The notes beneath the pieces are model-generated. The model saw only the letters and a list, made by a program, of their open reading frames with translations. It was not told where the DNA came from and made no database searches. From the NCBI GenBank assembly GCA_035294785.1, contig DATGKF010000091.1:4780-68779 (forward strand): a stretch of 64,000 bases of DNA, read 5' to 3'. Positions 15,337-22,728 of the stretch are shown here, in pieces. This DNA comes from Poindextera sp035294785. GTDB lineage: Bacteria > Pseudomonadota > Alphaproteobacteria > Caulobacterales > Caulobacteraceae. The number at the start of each line of letters is the position of its first letter. Position 1 is the stretch's first letter. Both the position numbers and the translations under genes were made by a program.

Positions 15337-16184
15337 GCGGGACGGTCACCCGCTTCGCTCCGTCGCCAACTGGCTATCTGCATCGCGGCCATGCCTTTTC
15401 CGCGCTGACCGCCGCCCGGGCCGCCGGCCCGGACGGCCGCTTTCTCCTCCGCATCGAAGACATCGACGTCGAGCGCTGCCGCCCGGCGTTCGAGGCCGCC
15501 ATCCTGACCGATCTCGCCTGGCTCGGGCTGCGCTGGGAAACACCGGTCCGGCGCCAGTCGGAACACATGGCCGACTATCAGGCGGCGCTGGCGCGCCTGC
15601 GCGAGGCCGGTCTCGCCTATCGATGCTTCAGGACTCGCGCCGAGCTCGCCGCCGCCAGCGCCAGCGCGCCGCACGGCCCGGCGCCGGCATTTGTCGGCGA
15701 GCCGCTCGCGCCGGCGGAAGAGGCGCGCCGGCTCGAGGCGGGCGAGCCGTTCGCCTGGCGGCTCTCCATCGCCGCGTCGCGCGCGCATCTGGGCGCAGCG
15801 TTCGACCAGCTGAGCTTCACCGAGACCGGCCGGGGGCCGAACGGTGAGCAGGGCGAGCAGCCGGCGCTGGCGGACGCCGCCGGCGACATCATCGTGGCGC
15901 GCAAGGGCCTGGGCGTCGCCTACCACCTGGCGGTGGTCGTCGACGATGCGCTGCAGGGGGTGAGCGTGGTCGTGCGCGGCGAGGATCTGTTCGAGGCCGC
16001 CCGGCCCCAGCGGCTGTTGCAGGCGCTGCTCGGCCTGCCGGCCCCCGTTTATCGCCATCACCGGCTGCTCGCCGGCCCCGACGGTCGCCGCTACGCCAAG
16101 CGCGACCAGGCCGAGACGCTGCACGCGATCCGGGAATCTGGGGTGAGCGCGGCGTCGCTAAGGGCGGAGCTTGGATTCGGTTAG
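15333..16184 (+). CDS. gluQ: Glutamyl-Q tRNA(Asp) synthetase
   Basis: A ~283-residue truncated class I synthetase fold that attaches glutamate to queuosine in tRNA(Asp). It has the family N-terminus TRFAPSPTGYLHRGHAFSA (HIGH-type motif as HRGH), LRIEDIDVERC, a KMSKS-like site reduced to YAKRDQA, and lacks the anticodon-binding domain of GluRS. The start is odd: no ATG, GTG or TTG lies close before the conserved VTRFAPS. The only near option is CTG at 15333, overlapping the TetR stop (CTGA). An upstream start inside the TetR gene would add an Arg-rich extension. Confidence 0.87.
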   Translation: MSGTVTRFAPSPTGYLHRGHAFSALTAARAAGPDGRFLLRIEDIDVERCRPAFEAAILTDLAWLGLRWETPVRRQSEHMADYQAALARLREAGLAYRCFRTRAELAAASASAPHGPAPAFVGEPLAPAEEARRLEAGEPFAWRLSIAASRAHLGAAFDQLSFTETGRGPNGEQGEQPALADAAGDIIVARKGLGVAYHLAVVVDDALQGVSVVVRGEDLFEAARPQRLLQALLGLPAPVYRHHRLLAGPDGRRYAKRDQAETLHAIRESGVSAASLRAELGFG

Positions 16185-16249
16185 GCGGCGGCGCTGCGCC
16201 GAACTCTCCGCAGAAGGGCGCCAGGGCCAAATCGGCAGGCCGCCGCGCG

Positions 16250-16318
16250 GCCCCCTCATCCGGCCCGCATTCGCGGTCCACCTTCTCCCACGAGGGCGCT
16301 GATGGCTTGGGCGATGGA
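16250..16318. repeat. Degenerate REP-like palindromic sequence
   Basis: The stretch contains GGCCCCCTCATCCGGCCC followed by CCTTCTCCCACGAGGGC and GAGAAGG, which resembles the CCCTCACCCCGGCCCTCTCCC half of the element inside dnaE2 at 49697-49830. It lies between the convergent gluQRS and cold-shock genes and may serve as a bidirectional transcription end. Confidence 0.5.
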
Positions 16319-16331
16319 GAAGGGCTCGGGC

Positions 16332-16532
16332 TTAGGCCTTCAGGTTCACCGCGGCGGTTTTGCCGCGTTCTTCCTGCAGCTCGTAGCTGACTTCCTGGCC
16401 TTCGTTCAGGCCGCGCAGGCCGGCTCGTTCGACCGCCGAGATGTGGACGAACACATCCTTGCCGCCGTCAGCCGGCTGGATGAAGCCGTAGCCTTTGGTG
16501 CTGTTGAACCATTTGACGGTGCCGCTGGGCAT
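16332..16532 (-). CDS. Cold-shock domain protein (CspA family)
   Basis: A 66-residue single cold-shock domain that binds single-stranded nucleic acid and melts RNA structure. The RNP1 motif KGYGFI and RNP2 motif VFVHIS are intact, and it begins MPSGTVKWFN as is typical. A ribosome-binding site (AAGGAAG) lies upstream. Whether it is cold-induced cannot be told from this sequence. Confidence 0.95.
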   Translation of the reverse strand: MPSGTVKWFNSTKGYGFIQPADGGKDVFVHISAVERAGLRGLNEGQEVSYELQEERGKTAAVNLKA

Positions 16533-16638
16533 ACTCTCTTCCTTGGACGTTTCGCGGGTCGACCGAAGTCCGAGGGGAGGGCGGACCGGCGAAGGTTACC
16601 TGTGCGCATGGTGGACGGAGCGTCAACCGCCGGTCCGT

Positions 16639-17253
16639 TCACTTCTCCGCCAACAGCGCATCGATGACATGGCGCGCGTCGGACCCGCTCCAGTCCGCGC
16701 CGCCGGAGAGCCGCGCGCGCTCCTTGCCGGAGCGGTCGTAGAGGATGGTGGTCGGCAGCCCCTCGGCCGGCGGCGTGACCGCGAACACCAGCCTCGACGT
16801 CGGGTCCTGGTAGAAGGGCAGCGGCGCGTAGCGGGCGATGAAGGCCCGCGCCTTGGGCCGGTCGGCGGCGTCGTCCATGCTGATCGGCGCGACAACAACC
16901 TTGCCGCGATAAGCGGCCTGGAGCCTGGCCAGGGTCGGCATCTCGCGCACGCAGGGCGGACACCACGTCGCCCACAGGTTCACCACCACGACCGGGCCCT
17001 TCAGCCTGGCGAGATCGGTCGAGGCGCCGCGGGCGTCGAGAAATGGCTGGCTGGGCGGCGGGCCGCCGTCCTTCACGACGAGGTTGGCCATCTCGCCCTT
17101 CGCCAGCGTCTGCAAGGCCGGCGGCGCGGCGGCGGGTTTTACGAGCAGCGTCGCAATGACATATACGAGCGCGGCGAGGCCGACGGCGGCCGCGCCCCAG
17201 AAGGTCGCGATCCAGGGCCAGCGTCTGGGCCTACTCCCGCGGATGTCCGTCAT
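16639..17253 (-). CDS. tlpA: TlpA-family thioredoxin-like thiol reductase
   Basis: A 204-residue membrane-anchored protein. The cytoplasmic start (MTDIRGSRPRR) is followed by one transmembrane helix (residues about 15-37) and a periplasmic thioredoxin fold with active site NLWATWCPPCVREM and the cis-Pro loop EGLPTTILYD. It likely reduces cysteines in periplasmic proteins, for instance during cytochrome c or copper-protein assembly. Its ATG shares three bases of a CATG with the argH ATG on the other strand, so each promoter must lie inside the other gene. Confidence 0.9.
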   Translation of the reverse strand: MTDIRGSRPRRWPWIATFWGAAAVGLAALVYVIATLLVKPAAAPPALQTLAKGEMANLVVKDGGPPPSQPFLDARGASTDLARLKGPVVVVNLWATWCPPCVREMPTLARLQAAYRGKVVVAPISMDDAADRPKARAFIARYAPLPFYQDPTSRLVFAVTPPAEGLPTTILYDRSGKERARLSGGADWSGSDARHVIDALLAEK

Positions 17254-18685
17254 GTCCAAGGCTCCAAAAGCCGCACGCGCCAAGGCGGACAAGGCCGCAT
17301 CAGCCGGACAGTCCATGTGGGGCGGGCGCTTTTCCGTCAAGCCGGACGCCCTGATGCAGGCGATCAACGTCTCGATCGGCTTCGACCGGCGCCTGGCGGG
17401 CGAGGACATCGCCGGCTCGCGCGCGCATGCGGCCATGCTGGCGGCGTCCGGCGTGATCTCGCCCGCGGACGAGAAAGCCATCCAGCGCGGGCTGGACGCG
17501 GTCGAGGCGGAGATCGCCAAGGGGACCTTCCCGTTCCGCGACGAGTTCGAAGACATCCACATGAACGTCGAGGCCAGGCTCGCGGAGCTGATCGGGCCGG
17601 CGGCCGGGCGGCTGCACACGGGCCGCTCGCGCAACGACCAGGTGGCCTTGGACGTCCGCCTCTGGGTGCGGGCGGCGTGCGACCGGACGACCGCGGCTCT
17701 GCGAGCCTTGCAGCGCGCGCTGCTGGCCCAGGCCGAGGCGCACGCCGCGACGATCATGCCCGGCTTCACGCATCTGCAGCCGGCGCAGCCGGTCACGTTC
17801 GGCCACCACCTGATGGCTTATGTCGAGATGTTCGGCCGCGACGCGGGCCGCTTCGCCGACGCGCGGGCGCGGATGAACGAGTCGCCGCTCGGCGCCGCGG
17901 CCCTTGCCGGCTCATCCATCCCCATCGAGCCGGAGCGGACCGCCCGCGCGCTGGGCTTCGATGCGCCGATGAACAACTCGATGGACGCCGTCGCCAGCCG
18001 CGATTTCGCCCTCGAGGCGCTGGCGGCCGCCAGCATCTGCGCCACCCACCTGTCGCGGCTGGCGGAGGAGTTGGTCCTGTGGTCGACGCCGCAGTTCGGC
18101 TTCATCCGCCTGTCGGACGCCTTCTCCACCGGCTCGTCGATCATGCCGCAAAAGCGCAACCCGGACGCCGCGGAACTGGTGCGCGGCAAGGCCGGCCGCG
18201 TGTTCGGCGCCTACTCGAGCCTCATGATGGTGATGAAGGGCCTGCCGCTGACCTACGGCAAGGACATGCAGGAGGACAAGGTTCCGACCTTCGAGGCCTT
18301 CGACGCGCTGGAGCTGTCGCTGGCGGCGATGGGCGGCATGGTCTCCGACCTGACCGCGGACGCCGGCGCGATGGCCGCCGCCGCCGGCGGGGCCTTCTCC
18401 ACCGCCACCGATTTCGCCGACTGGCTGGTCCGCAGGCTCGACATGCCCTTTCGCGAGGCGCACCACCTGACCGGCCGCGCGGTGAAGCGGGCGGAGGCGC
18501 TGGGGCTGACCGATCTGGCCGCCATGCCGCTCGCCGAGCTGGCGGCCATCGAACCGCGCATCACGCGGGACGTTTATGAGGTGCTGACGCCACGTGCGTC
18601 GGTCGAGAGCCGCACCAGCCACGGCGGAACGGCGCCCGCCCAGGTCAGGGCCCAGATCAAGCGCTGGAAGGAAAAGCTCGGATGA
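17252..18685 (+). CDS. argH: Argininosuccinate lyase
   Basis: A 477-residue enzyme for the last step of arginine synthesis, splitting argininosuccinate into arginine and fumarate. Family segments are SMWGGRFS, HTGRSRNDQVALD, GFTHLQPAQPVTF and the fumarase/lyase signature GSSIMPQKRNPD. The N-terminus carries about 20 extra Ala/Lys-rich residues. A start at 17243 is also possible. It is the first gene of a run with lptM and lysA, each joined by an ATGA overlap. Confidence 0.95.
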   Translation: MSKAPKAARAKADKAASAGQSMWGGRFSVKPDALMQAINVSIGFDRRLAGEDIAGSRAHAAMLAASGVISPADEKAIQRGLDAVEAEIAKGTFPFRDEFEDIHMNVEARLAELIGPAAGRLHTGRSRNDQVALDVRLWVRAACDRTTAALRALQRALLAQAEAHAATIMPGFTHLQPAQPVTFGHHLMAYVEMFGRDAGRFADARARMNESPLGAAALAGSSIPIEPERTARALGFDAPMNNSMDAVASRDFALEALAAASICATHLSRLAEELVLWSTPQFGFIRLSDAFSTGSSIMPQKRNPDAAELVRGKAGRVFGAYSSLMMVMKGLPLTYGKDMQEDKVPTFEAFDALELSLAAMGGMVSDLTADAGAMAAAAGGAFSTATDFADWLVRRLDMPFREAHHLTGRAVKRAEALGLTDLAAMPLAELAAIEPRITRDVYEVLTPRASVESRTSHGGTAPAQVRAQIKRWKEKLG

Positions 18686-19017
18686 TCGCCCGTCTCACGC
18701 TGCCCGCCGTCCTGCTCGCCGGCCTCGGGCTCGCCGCCTGCGGCAAGCTCGGCGCGCTCGAACAGCCGCCGCCGCTGTTCGGCGCCCAGGCGAAGGCCGA
18801 CTACGATGCGCAAAAGCACGCGCGCGACGCCGCCCGCGCCCGCGCCGACGCCGCGGCCGAACCCGCGCGCGAGGACAGCGCCGCCCCGGCCAACTCGCCG
18901 CCGCTGCAGAATGCGCCCTACGCGCCGACCATTCCCGGGCGCAACGACGTGATGACGCCGCAAGGGCCGCAAGGATCGCTGCCCGCGCCCGGACAACCAA
19001 ACGACGGGAATCAATGA
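18682..19017 (+). CDS. lptM: Small lipoprotein, LptM/YifL-like
   Basis: A 111-residue lipoprotein with signal sequence and lipobox LAAC at about residues 17-20, followed directly by GKLGALEQPP. The short mature N-terminus resembles the LptM (YifL) motif after the lipidated Cys (CGxKGPL..P). Position between argH and lysA fits the conserved lptM-lysA neighbourhood in Proteobacteria. LptM assists oxidation and assembly of LptD in the outer membrane; that role here is inferred. The rest is low-complexity Ala/Arg then Pro/Gly. Confidence 0.75.
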   Translation: MIARLTLPAVLLAGLGLAACGKLGALEQPPPLFGAQAKADYDAQKHARDAARARADAAAEPAREDSAAPANSPPLQNAPYAPTIPGRNDVMTPQGPQGSLPAPGQPNDGNQ

Positions 19018-20288
19018 ACCACTTCGAGGCGCGGGACGGCGCGCTTCACTGTGAGGACGCGCCGCTCGCGCGGATCGCCGAGGCTGTCGGCACGCCGGCC
19101 TACGTCTACTCGACCGCGACGCTGGAGCGGCATGTCACGGTTTTTCGCGAGGCGGTCGGCGGCCTCGGCGGCGGGGTTCCGACGCTCGCCTATGCGGTGA
19201 AGGCCAACGCCAACCTCTCGGTGCTCAAGGTGCTGGCCGACCTGGACTGCGCTTTCGACACGGTGTCCGAGGGCGAGATCCGCCGCGCGCTCGCGGCGGG
19301 CGCCGACCCGGCGCGCATCGTTTTTTCCGGCGTCGGCAAGACCGGAGGCGAACTCGCCTTCGCCACCGAGCGCGGCGTCGGCCAGGTGAACGTCGAGTCC
19401 GAGCCCGAACTCGACCGGCTGTCGCAGATCGGCGCGGCGCGCGGCGCGCGACAGGCGATCGCCATCCGCGTCAATCCTGACGTCGCCGCCGGCGGCCACG
19501 CCAAGATCTCCACCGGCCAGGCCGACGCCAAGTTCGGCGTTTCGCTGGCCGAGGCCGGCCGCCTCTACGCGAAGGCCGCCAATGCGCCTGGGGTGCGGCC
19601 GCTGGGCCTTGCGTGCCATATCGGCAGCCAGATCGCCGACCTCGCCGCCTTCGAGCGCGCCGCCGAGATCATGGCGAGCCTCGTGCGCGAACTGCGCGGC
19701 CAGGGGCTCGGCGTCGAGCGGCTGGATCTCGGCGGCGGCCTCGCCGTCCCCTATTTCCACCAGCCCGATCCGCCGTCGCCCGACGCCTACGCCGCCGCCA
19801 TCGCGCGCGGGCTGGGCGGCCTTAAGATCGCGCTGTCGTTCGAGCCCGGGCGGCTGATCGCCGCGAACGCCGGCGTGCTCGTCTCCCGGGTCATCCACGT
19901 CCACGAGCGGCCGGAGGGCCAGCGGTTCCTGGTGCTGGACGCGGCGATGAACGACCTGGTCCGCCCGGCGCTCTACGAGGCCTACCACGACATCCGCCCG
20001 GTGGCCGCGCCGGCGCCGGGGACGCCGAACCTCGCCTATGACGTGGTCGGGCCGGTGTGCGAGACCGGCGACACCTTCGCGCGCGGCCGCGTCCTGCCCC
20101 GCCTGGACGCCGGCGACCTCGTCGCCTTCATGACCGCGGGCGCCTACGGCGCGGTGATGGCCAGCGAGTACAACAGCCGCCTTCTCGTCCCCGAGGTGCT
20201 GGTCAAGGGCGATCGTTTCGCCATCGTCCGCCCGCGCCCGACCTACGAGCAGATGCTGGCCGCCGAACCGCTGGCGCCCTGGCTTTAG
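19014..20288 (+). CDS. lysA: Diaminopimelate decarboxylase
   Basis: A 424-residue PLP enzyme that makes lysine from meso-diaminopimelate. The PLP lysine is in YAVKANANLSVL at about residue 62, the Gly-rich phosphate loop is LDLGGGLAVPY, and the second-domain active-site motif is GPVCETGDTFA. It overlaps the lptM stop (ATGA at 19014-19017), so translation is coupled. The argH-lptM-lysA order links arginine and lysine synthesis in one transcript. Confidence 0.95.
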   Translation: MNHFEARDGALHCEDAPLARIAEAVGTPAYVYSTATLERHVTVFREAVGGLGGGVPTLAYAVKANANLSVLKVLADLDCAFDTVSEGEIRRALAAGADPARIVFSGVGKTGGELAFATERGVGQVNVESEPELDRLSQIGAARGARQAIAIRVNPDVAAGGHAKISTGQADAKFGVSLAEAGRLYAKAANAPGVRPLGLACHIGSQIADLAAFERAAEIMASLVRELRGQGLGVERLDLGGGLAVPYFHQPDPPSPDAYAAAIARGLGGLKIALSFEPGRLIAANAGVLVSRVIHVHERPEGQRFLVLDAAMNDLVRPALYEAYHDIRPVAAPAPGTPNLAYDVVGPVCETGDTFARGRVLPRLDAGDLVAFMTAGAYGAVMASEYNSRLLVPEVLVKGDRFAIVRPRPTYEQMLAAEPLAPWL

Positions 20289-20354
20289 GGCCAGCGTTCG
20301 CATTTTCGCCGAGCGGGCGTAACCGCCTGGGGACGGCGGGCGAACTCATGGCGC

Positions 20355-21053
20355 ATGAAGCTTGTCCGCGCCCTCGCTCCAACCGTGCTGATCCTGCTGG
20401 CGGCCGCCCTCGGTTCGAGCCCGGCCGCGGCCGGACCGGTCGTGGTCGAGTTGTTCCAGAGCCAGGGCTGTTCGTCCTGTCCGCCGGCCAACGCGAATCT
20501 GCTGACGGTCGTCGACCGGCCGGACGTCATCGCGCTCAGCTTCAACGTCACCTACTGGGACAGCCTCGGTTGGAAGGACACCTTCGCCCAGGCGAGGTTC
20601 ACCGCGCGGCAGTGGGACTATGCGCACGCCCTGCGCCACAGCGACGTGTTCACGCCGCAGATCGTGGTCGACGGCCGGCGTGACGGCGTCGGCGCCGACC
20701 GCGCGGAGTTCATGCGACTGGTCAGGCCGACAGGCGACCTCGACGGCGGCCCCAGCCTCGGCCTGACGGGCGCGGAGGTGCGCGTCGGCGCCGCCGCGTC
20801 GCCCGCAAGCGTCGCTGATGTCTGGCTCGTGCGTTTCGATCCGCGCACGCTGCAGGTCCCGATCCGCGCCGGCGAAAACGGCGGCAAGACCCTCACGCAC
20901 AGGAACGTCGTGCGCGCGCTCGTCCGGCTCGGCCGCTGGAGCGGCCCTGCCGAAACGCTGCGGCTTCCGCCGGCGACGGACCCGGCCCTGCGCACCGCCG
21001 TCATCGTCCAGCTGCCCGGGGGCGGGCCCATCCTGGCGGCGGTGAAGGACTGA
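20355..21053 (+). CDS. DUF1223 exported thioredoxin-like protein
   Basis: A 232-residue secreted protein: signal peptide to about residue 26, then the DUF1223 hallmark VVVELFQSQGCSSCPPAN with a CSSC redox-type pair, and TYWDSLGWKDTFA. The fold is predicted to be thioredoxin-like. The biochemical role is not established. It lies just upstream of the Met/His-rich protein and sigma factor genes, which suggests a link with periplasmic thiol or metal stress. Confidence 0.88.
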   Translation: MKLVRALAPTVLILLAAALGSSPAAAGPVVVELFQSQGCSSCPPANANLLTVVDRPDVIALSFNVTYWDSLGWKDTFAQARFTARQWDYAHALRHSDVFTPQIVVDGRRDGVGADRAEFMRLVRPTGDLDGGPSLGLTGAEVRVGAAASPASVADVWLVRFDPRTLQVPIRAGENGGKTLTHRNVVRALVRLGRWSGPAETLRLPPATDPALRTAVIVQLPGGGPILAAVKD

Positions 21054-21106
21054 TCCCCGCGACCCGTGTTCGGGCCTTTTCAACAACCAGAAAGTGAGAT
21101 GATGCC

Positions 21107-21388
21107 ATGCCGTTCACCAACCCCCGCCGCCTCGCCCTGTTGGCCGCTCCCGCGATCGCCCTGGCGCTCGGCGCCGCCGCGGCGGCCGATCCCATGGCCG
21201 CCAGCAGCGCCATGGCTTCAGACCATATGGCCGCCGACACGATGAGCTCGGCGGGGAGCATGGCGTCCGACCACATGGCCAGCGCCATGGCGTCGGATCA
21301 CATGGCGCCGACGGGCATGAAGAAGAGTCACAGGATGCGCAAGCATCACCCAATGCCGGCGACGTCCGCCGGTTCGATGGCGCACTAG
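21107..21388 (+). CDS. Small exported Met/His-rich protein
   Basis: A 93-residue protein with a signal peptide (LALLAAPAIALALGAAAA) and a mature part made of repeats: MASDHMA occurs three times, with further Met, Ser and His, then a basic tail (KKSHRMRKHHPM). Met and His spaced this way are typical of copper- or other soft-metal-binding exported peptides. It lies directly upstream of an ECF sigma factor and NrsF-like anti-sigma gene, as in metal-stress sigma systems of Caulobacter. Metal binding is inference. Confidence 0.8.
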   Translation: MPFTNPRRLALLAAPAIALALGAAAAADPMAASSAMASDHMAADTMSSAGSMASDHMASAMASDHMAPTGMKKSHRMRKHHPMPATSAGSMAH

Positions 21389-21397
21389 TCATCGACT

Positions 21398-21439
21398 GGG
21401 AGCCGCGGGCATCCCCCCAACCCCCCGCCCGCGGCTCCC
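21398..21439. terminator. 13-bp perfect hairpin between Met/His gene and sigma gene
   Basis: GGGAGCCGCGGGC at 21398-21410 pairs perfectly with GCCCGCGGCTCCC at 21427-21439 around a C/A-rich loop. There is no T-run after it. It may be a partial terminator or an mRNA-stabilising structure that allows high expression of the Met/His-rich gene and low expression of the sigma gene downstream. Confidence 0.6.
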
Positions 21440-21538
21440 CACCCGATGCCCGCAAGCCCCCGCCGCGCTCAAAGGCCCGCCCTCGCCGCCGATCCGGAGC
21501 TGTGTAATGTCGTGGCCCTGAGGCCGAGGGCCAAGCGC

Positions 21539-22081
21539 GTGGACGACGTCGAGCGGCAGCTGAAGGACCTGATGATTCGCGGGCTCGCCGGCGACGCGGC
21601 GGCGCACGCCCAGATGTTGCACGCCCTGGCCGGTCGCCTGAGAGGCTATTTCGGCCGGCGGCTGGGGACGCAGGCGGTGGACGTGGAGGATCTGGTTCAG
21701 GAGACCCTGATCGCCGTGCACCGCAAGGGCCACACCTTCGATCCGAGAGCGCCGTTCACGCCGTGGGCCTACGCCATTGCCCGGCACAAGCTCGTCGATC
21801 ACTTCCGCAAGGTCGGGTCGCGGCGCGAGGCGCCGCTGGAGGCCGCAGAGGCGCTGTGGTCGACGGACGACCCGGCGGAGCAGACCGCGCGTGGCGATGT
21901 GGCCCGGCTGCTCTCCGCCTTGCCGGAGCGCCAGCGGCGGCTGATCCAGGACGTCAAGCTCACGGGCCTGAGCATCGAGGAAGCCTCACGCGCCTCAGGG
22001 CTCTCGGTGGCGAACGTGAAGGTCACTCTGCACAGGGCGATGAAAGCGCTGGCGAGGAGGGTCCGCGATGCGAACGGATGA
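21539..22081 (+). CDS. sigF: ECF RNA polymerase sigma factor, SigF-like
   Basis: A ~180-residue extracytoplasmic-function sigma factor. Region 2 spans about residues 5-75 (DVEDLVQETLIAVHRKG, PFTPWAYAIARHKLVDHFR) and region 4 about 120-178 (LPERQRRLIQDVKLTGLSIEEASRASGLS, KVTLHRAMKAL). I prefer GTG at 21539, which has GAGGG eight bases upstream; an ATG at 21446 sits immediately after a hairpin with no ribosome-binding site and would add 31 unconserved residues. It overlaps the anti-sigma gene. The SigF name rests on the NrsF-like partner. Confidence 0.87.
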   Translation: MDDVERQLKDLMIRGLAGDAAAHAQMLHALAGRLRGYFGRRLGTQAVDVEDLVQETLIAVHRKGHTFDPRAPFTPWAYAIARHKLVDHFRKVGSRREAPLEAAEALWSTDDPAEQTARGDVARLLSALPERQRRLIQDVKLTGLSIEEASRASGLSVANVKVTLHRAMKALARRVRDANG

Positions 22082-22706
22082 ACTCATCGACCTTCTCGCC
22101 GGCGTCGTGCGCCCTTCGCGCGGCGCCGTGGCGCGCGTGATCGGCATCGCGTTGCTCGCGGCCATCGCCGGCTCGTTTGTGGTGATGATGCTCGGCTGGG
22201 GCCTGCGTCCCGATCTCCGCGCGGCGCTCTCGACGTCCGCCTACTGGATGAAGACCGTCTACACGGCCGCAATCGCCCTGGCGGGCCTTGCTCTGGTGGA
22301 GCGGCTCGGTCGGCCGGGTGCGCGGGCGCGTTTCGGTTGGCTGGTCGCCGCGGCGGCCTTCGCCATCGTCGCGCTCCTTGCGGCGGGCGAGCTGGCGGCG
22401 CTTCCGCAGACGCAATGGACGCGCGACGTGATGGGCCAGACCTGGAGCCGCTGCCCGTTCCGCATCGCGGTCATCGCCCTTCCGGCGTTCGGCGCGACTC
22501 TCTGGGCGCTCCGCCGCATGGCGCCGACCCGGCCGCGACTGGCCGGCGCGGCCGCCGGCCTCCTCGCCGGCGGCGTCGGCGCGACCGTCTACGGCCTCTA
22601 TTGCCAGGAAACCGCCGCCGCCTTCACCGCGGTCTGGTACACGCTCGGGATGCTGGTCTGGGCCGCGATCGGCGCGGCCTTCGGCGGTCGGCTGCTCCGC
22701 TGGTGA
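22068..22706 (+). CDS. nrsF: NrsF-like (DUF1109) anti-sigma membrane protein
   Basis: A 212-residue protein with six predicted membrane helices and a short cytoplasmic N-terminus (MRTDELIDLLAG) of the kind that binds the sigma factor. Two cysteines, in TWSRCPFR (about residue 128) and YGLYCQET (about residue 179), match the conserved pair that NrsF of Caulobacter uses to respond to chromate, cadmium or copper. It overlaps the sigma gene by 14 bases and has a strong ribosome-binding site (GAGGAGGG). Confidence 0.87.
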   Translation: MRTDELIDLLAGVVRPSRGAVARVIGIALLAAIAGSFVVMMLGWGLRPDLRAALSTSAYWMKTVYTAAIALAGLALVERLGRPGARARFGWLVAAAAFAIVALLAAGELAALPQTQWTRDVMGQTWSRCPFRIAVIALPAFGATLWALRRMAPTRPRLAGAAAGLLAGGVGATVYGLYCQETAAAFTAVWYTLGMLVWAAIGAAFGGRLLRW

Positions 22707-22728
22707 GCCGCGCCCGGCCGCGTTCGGG

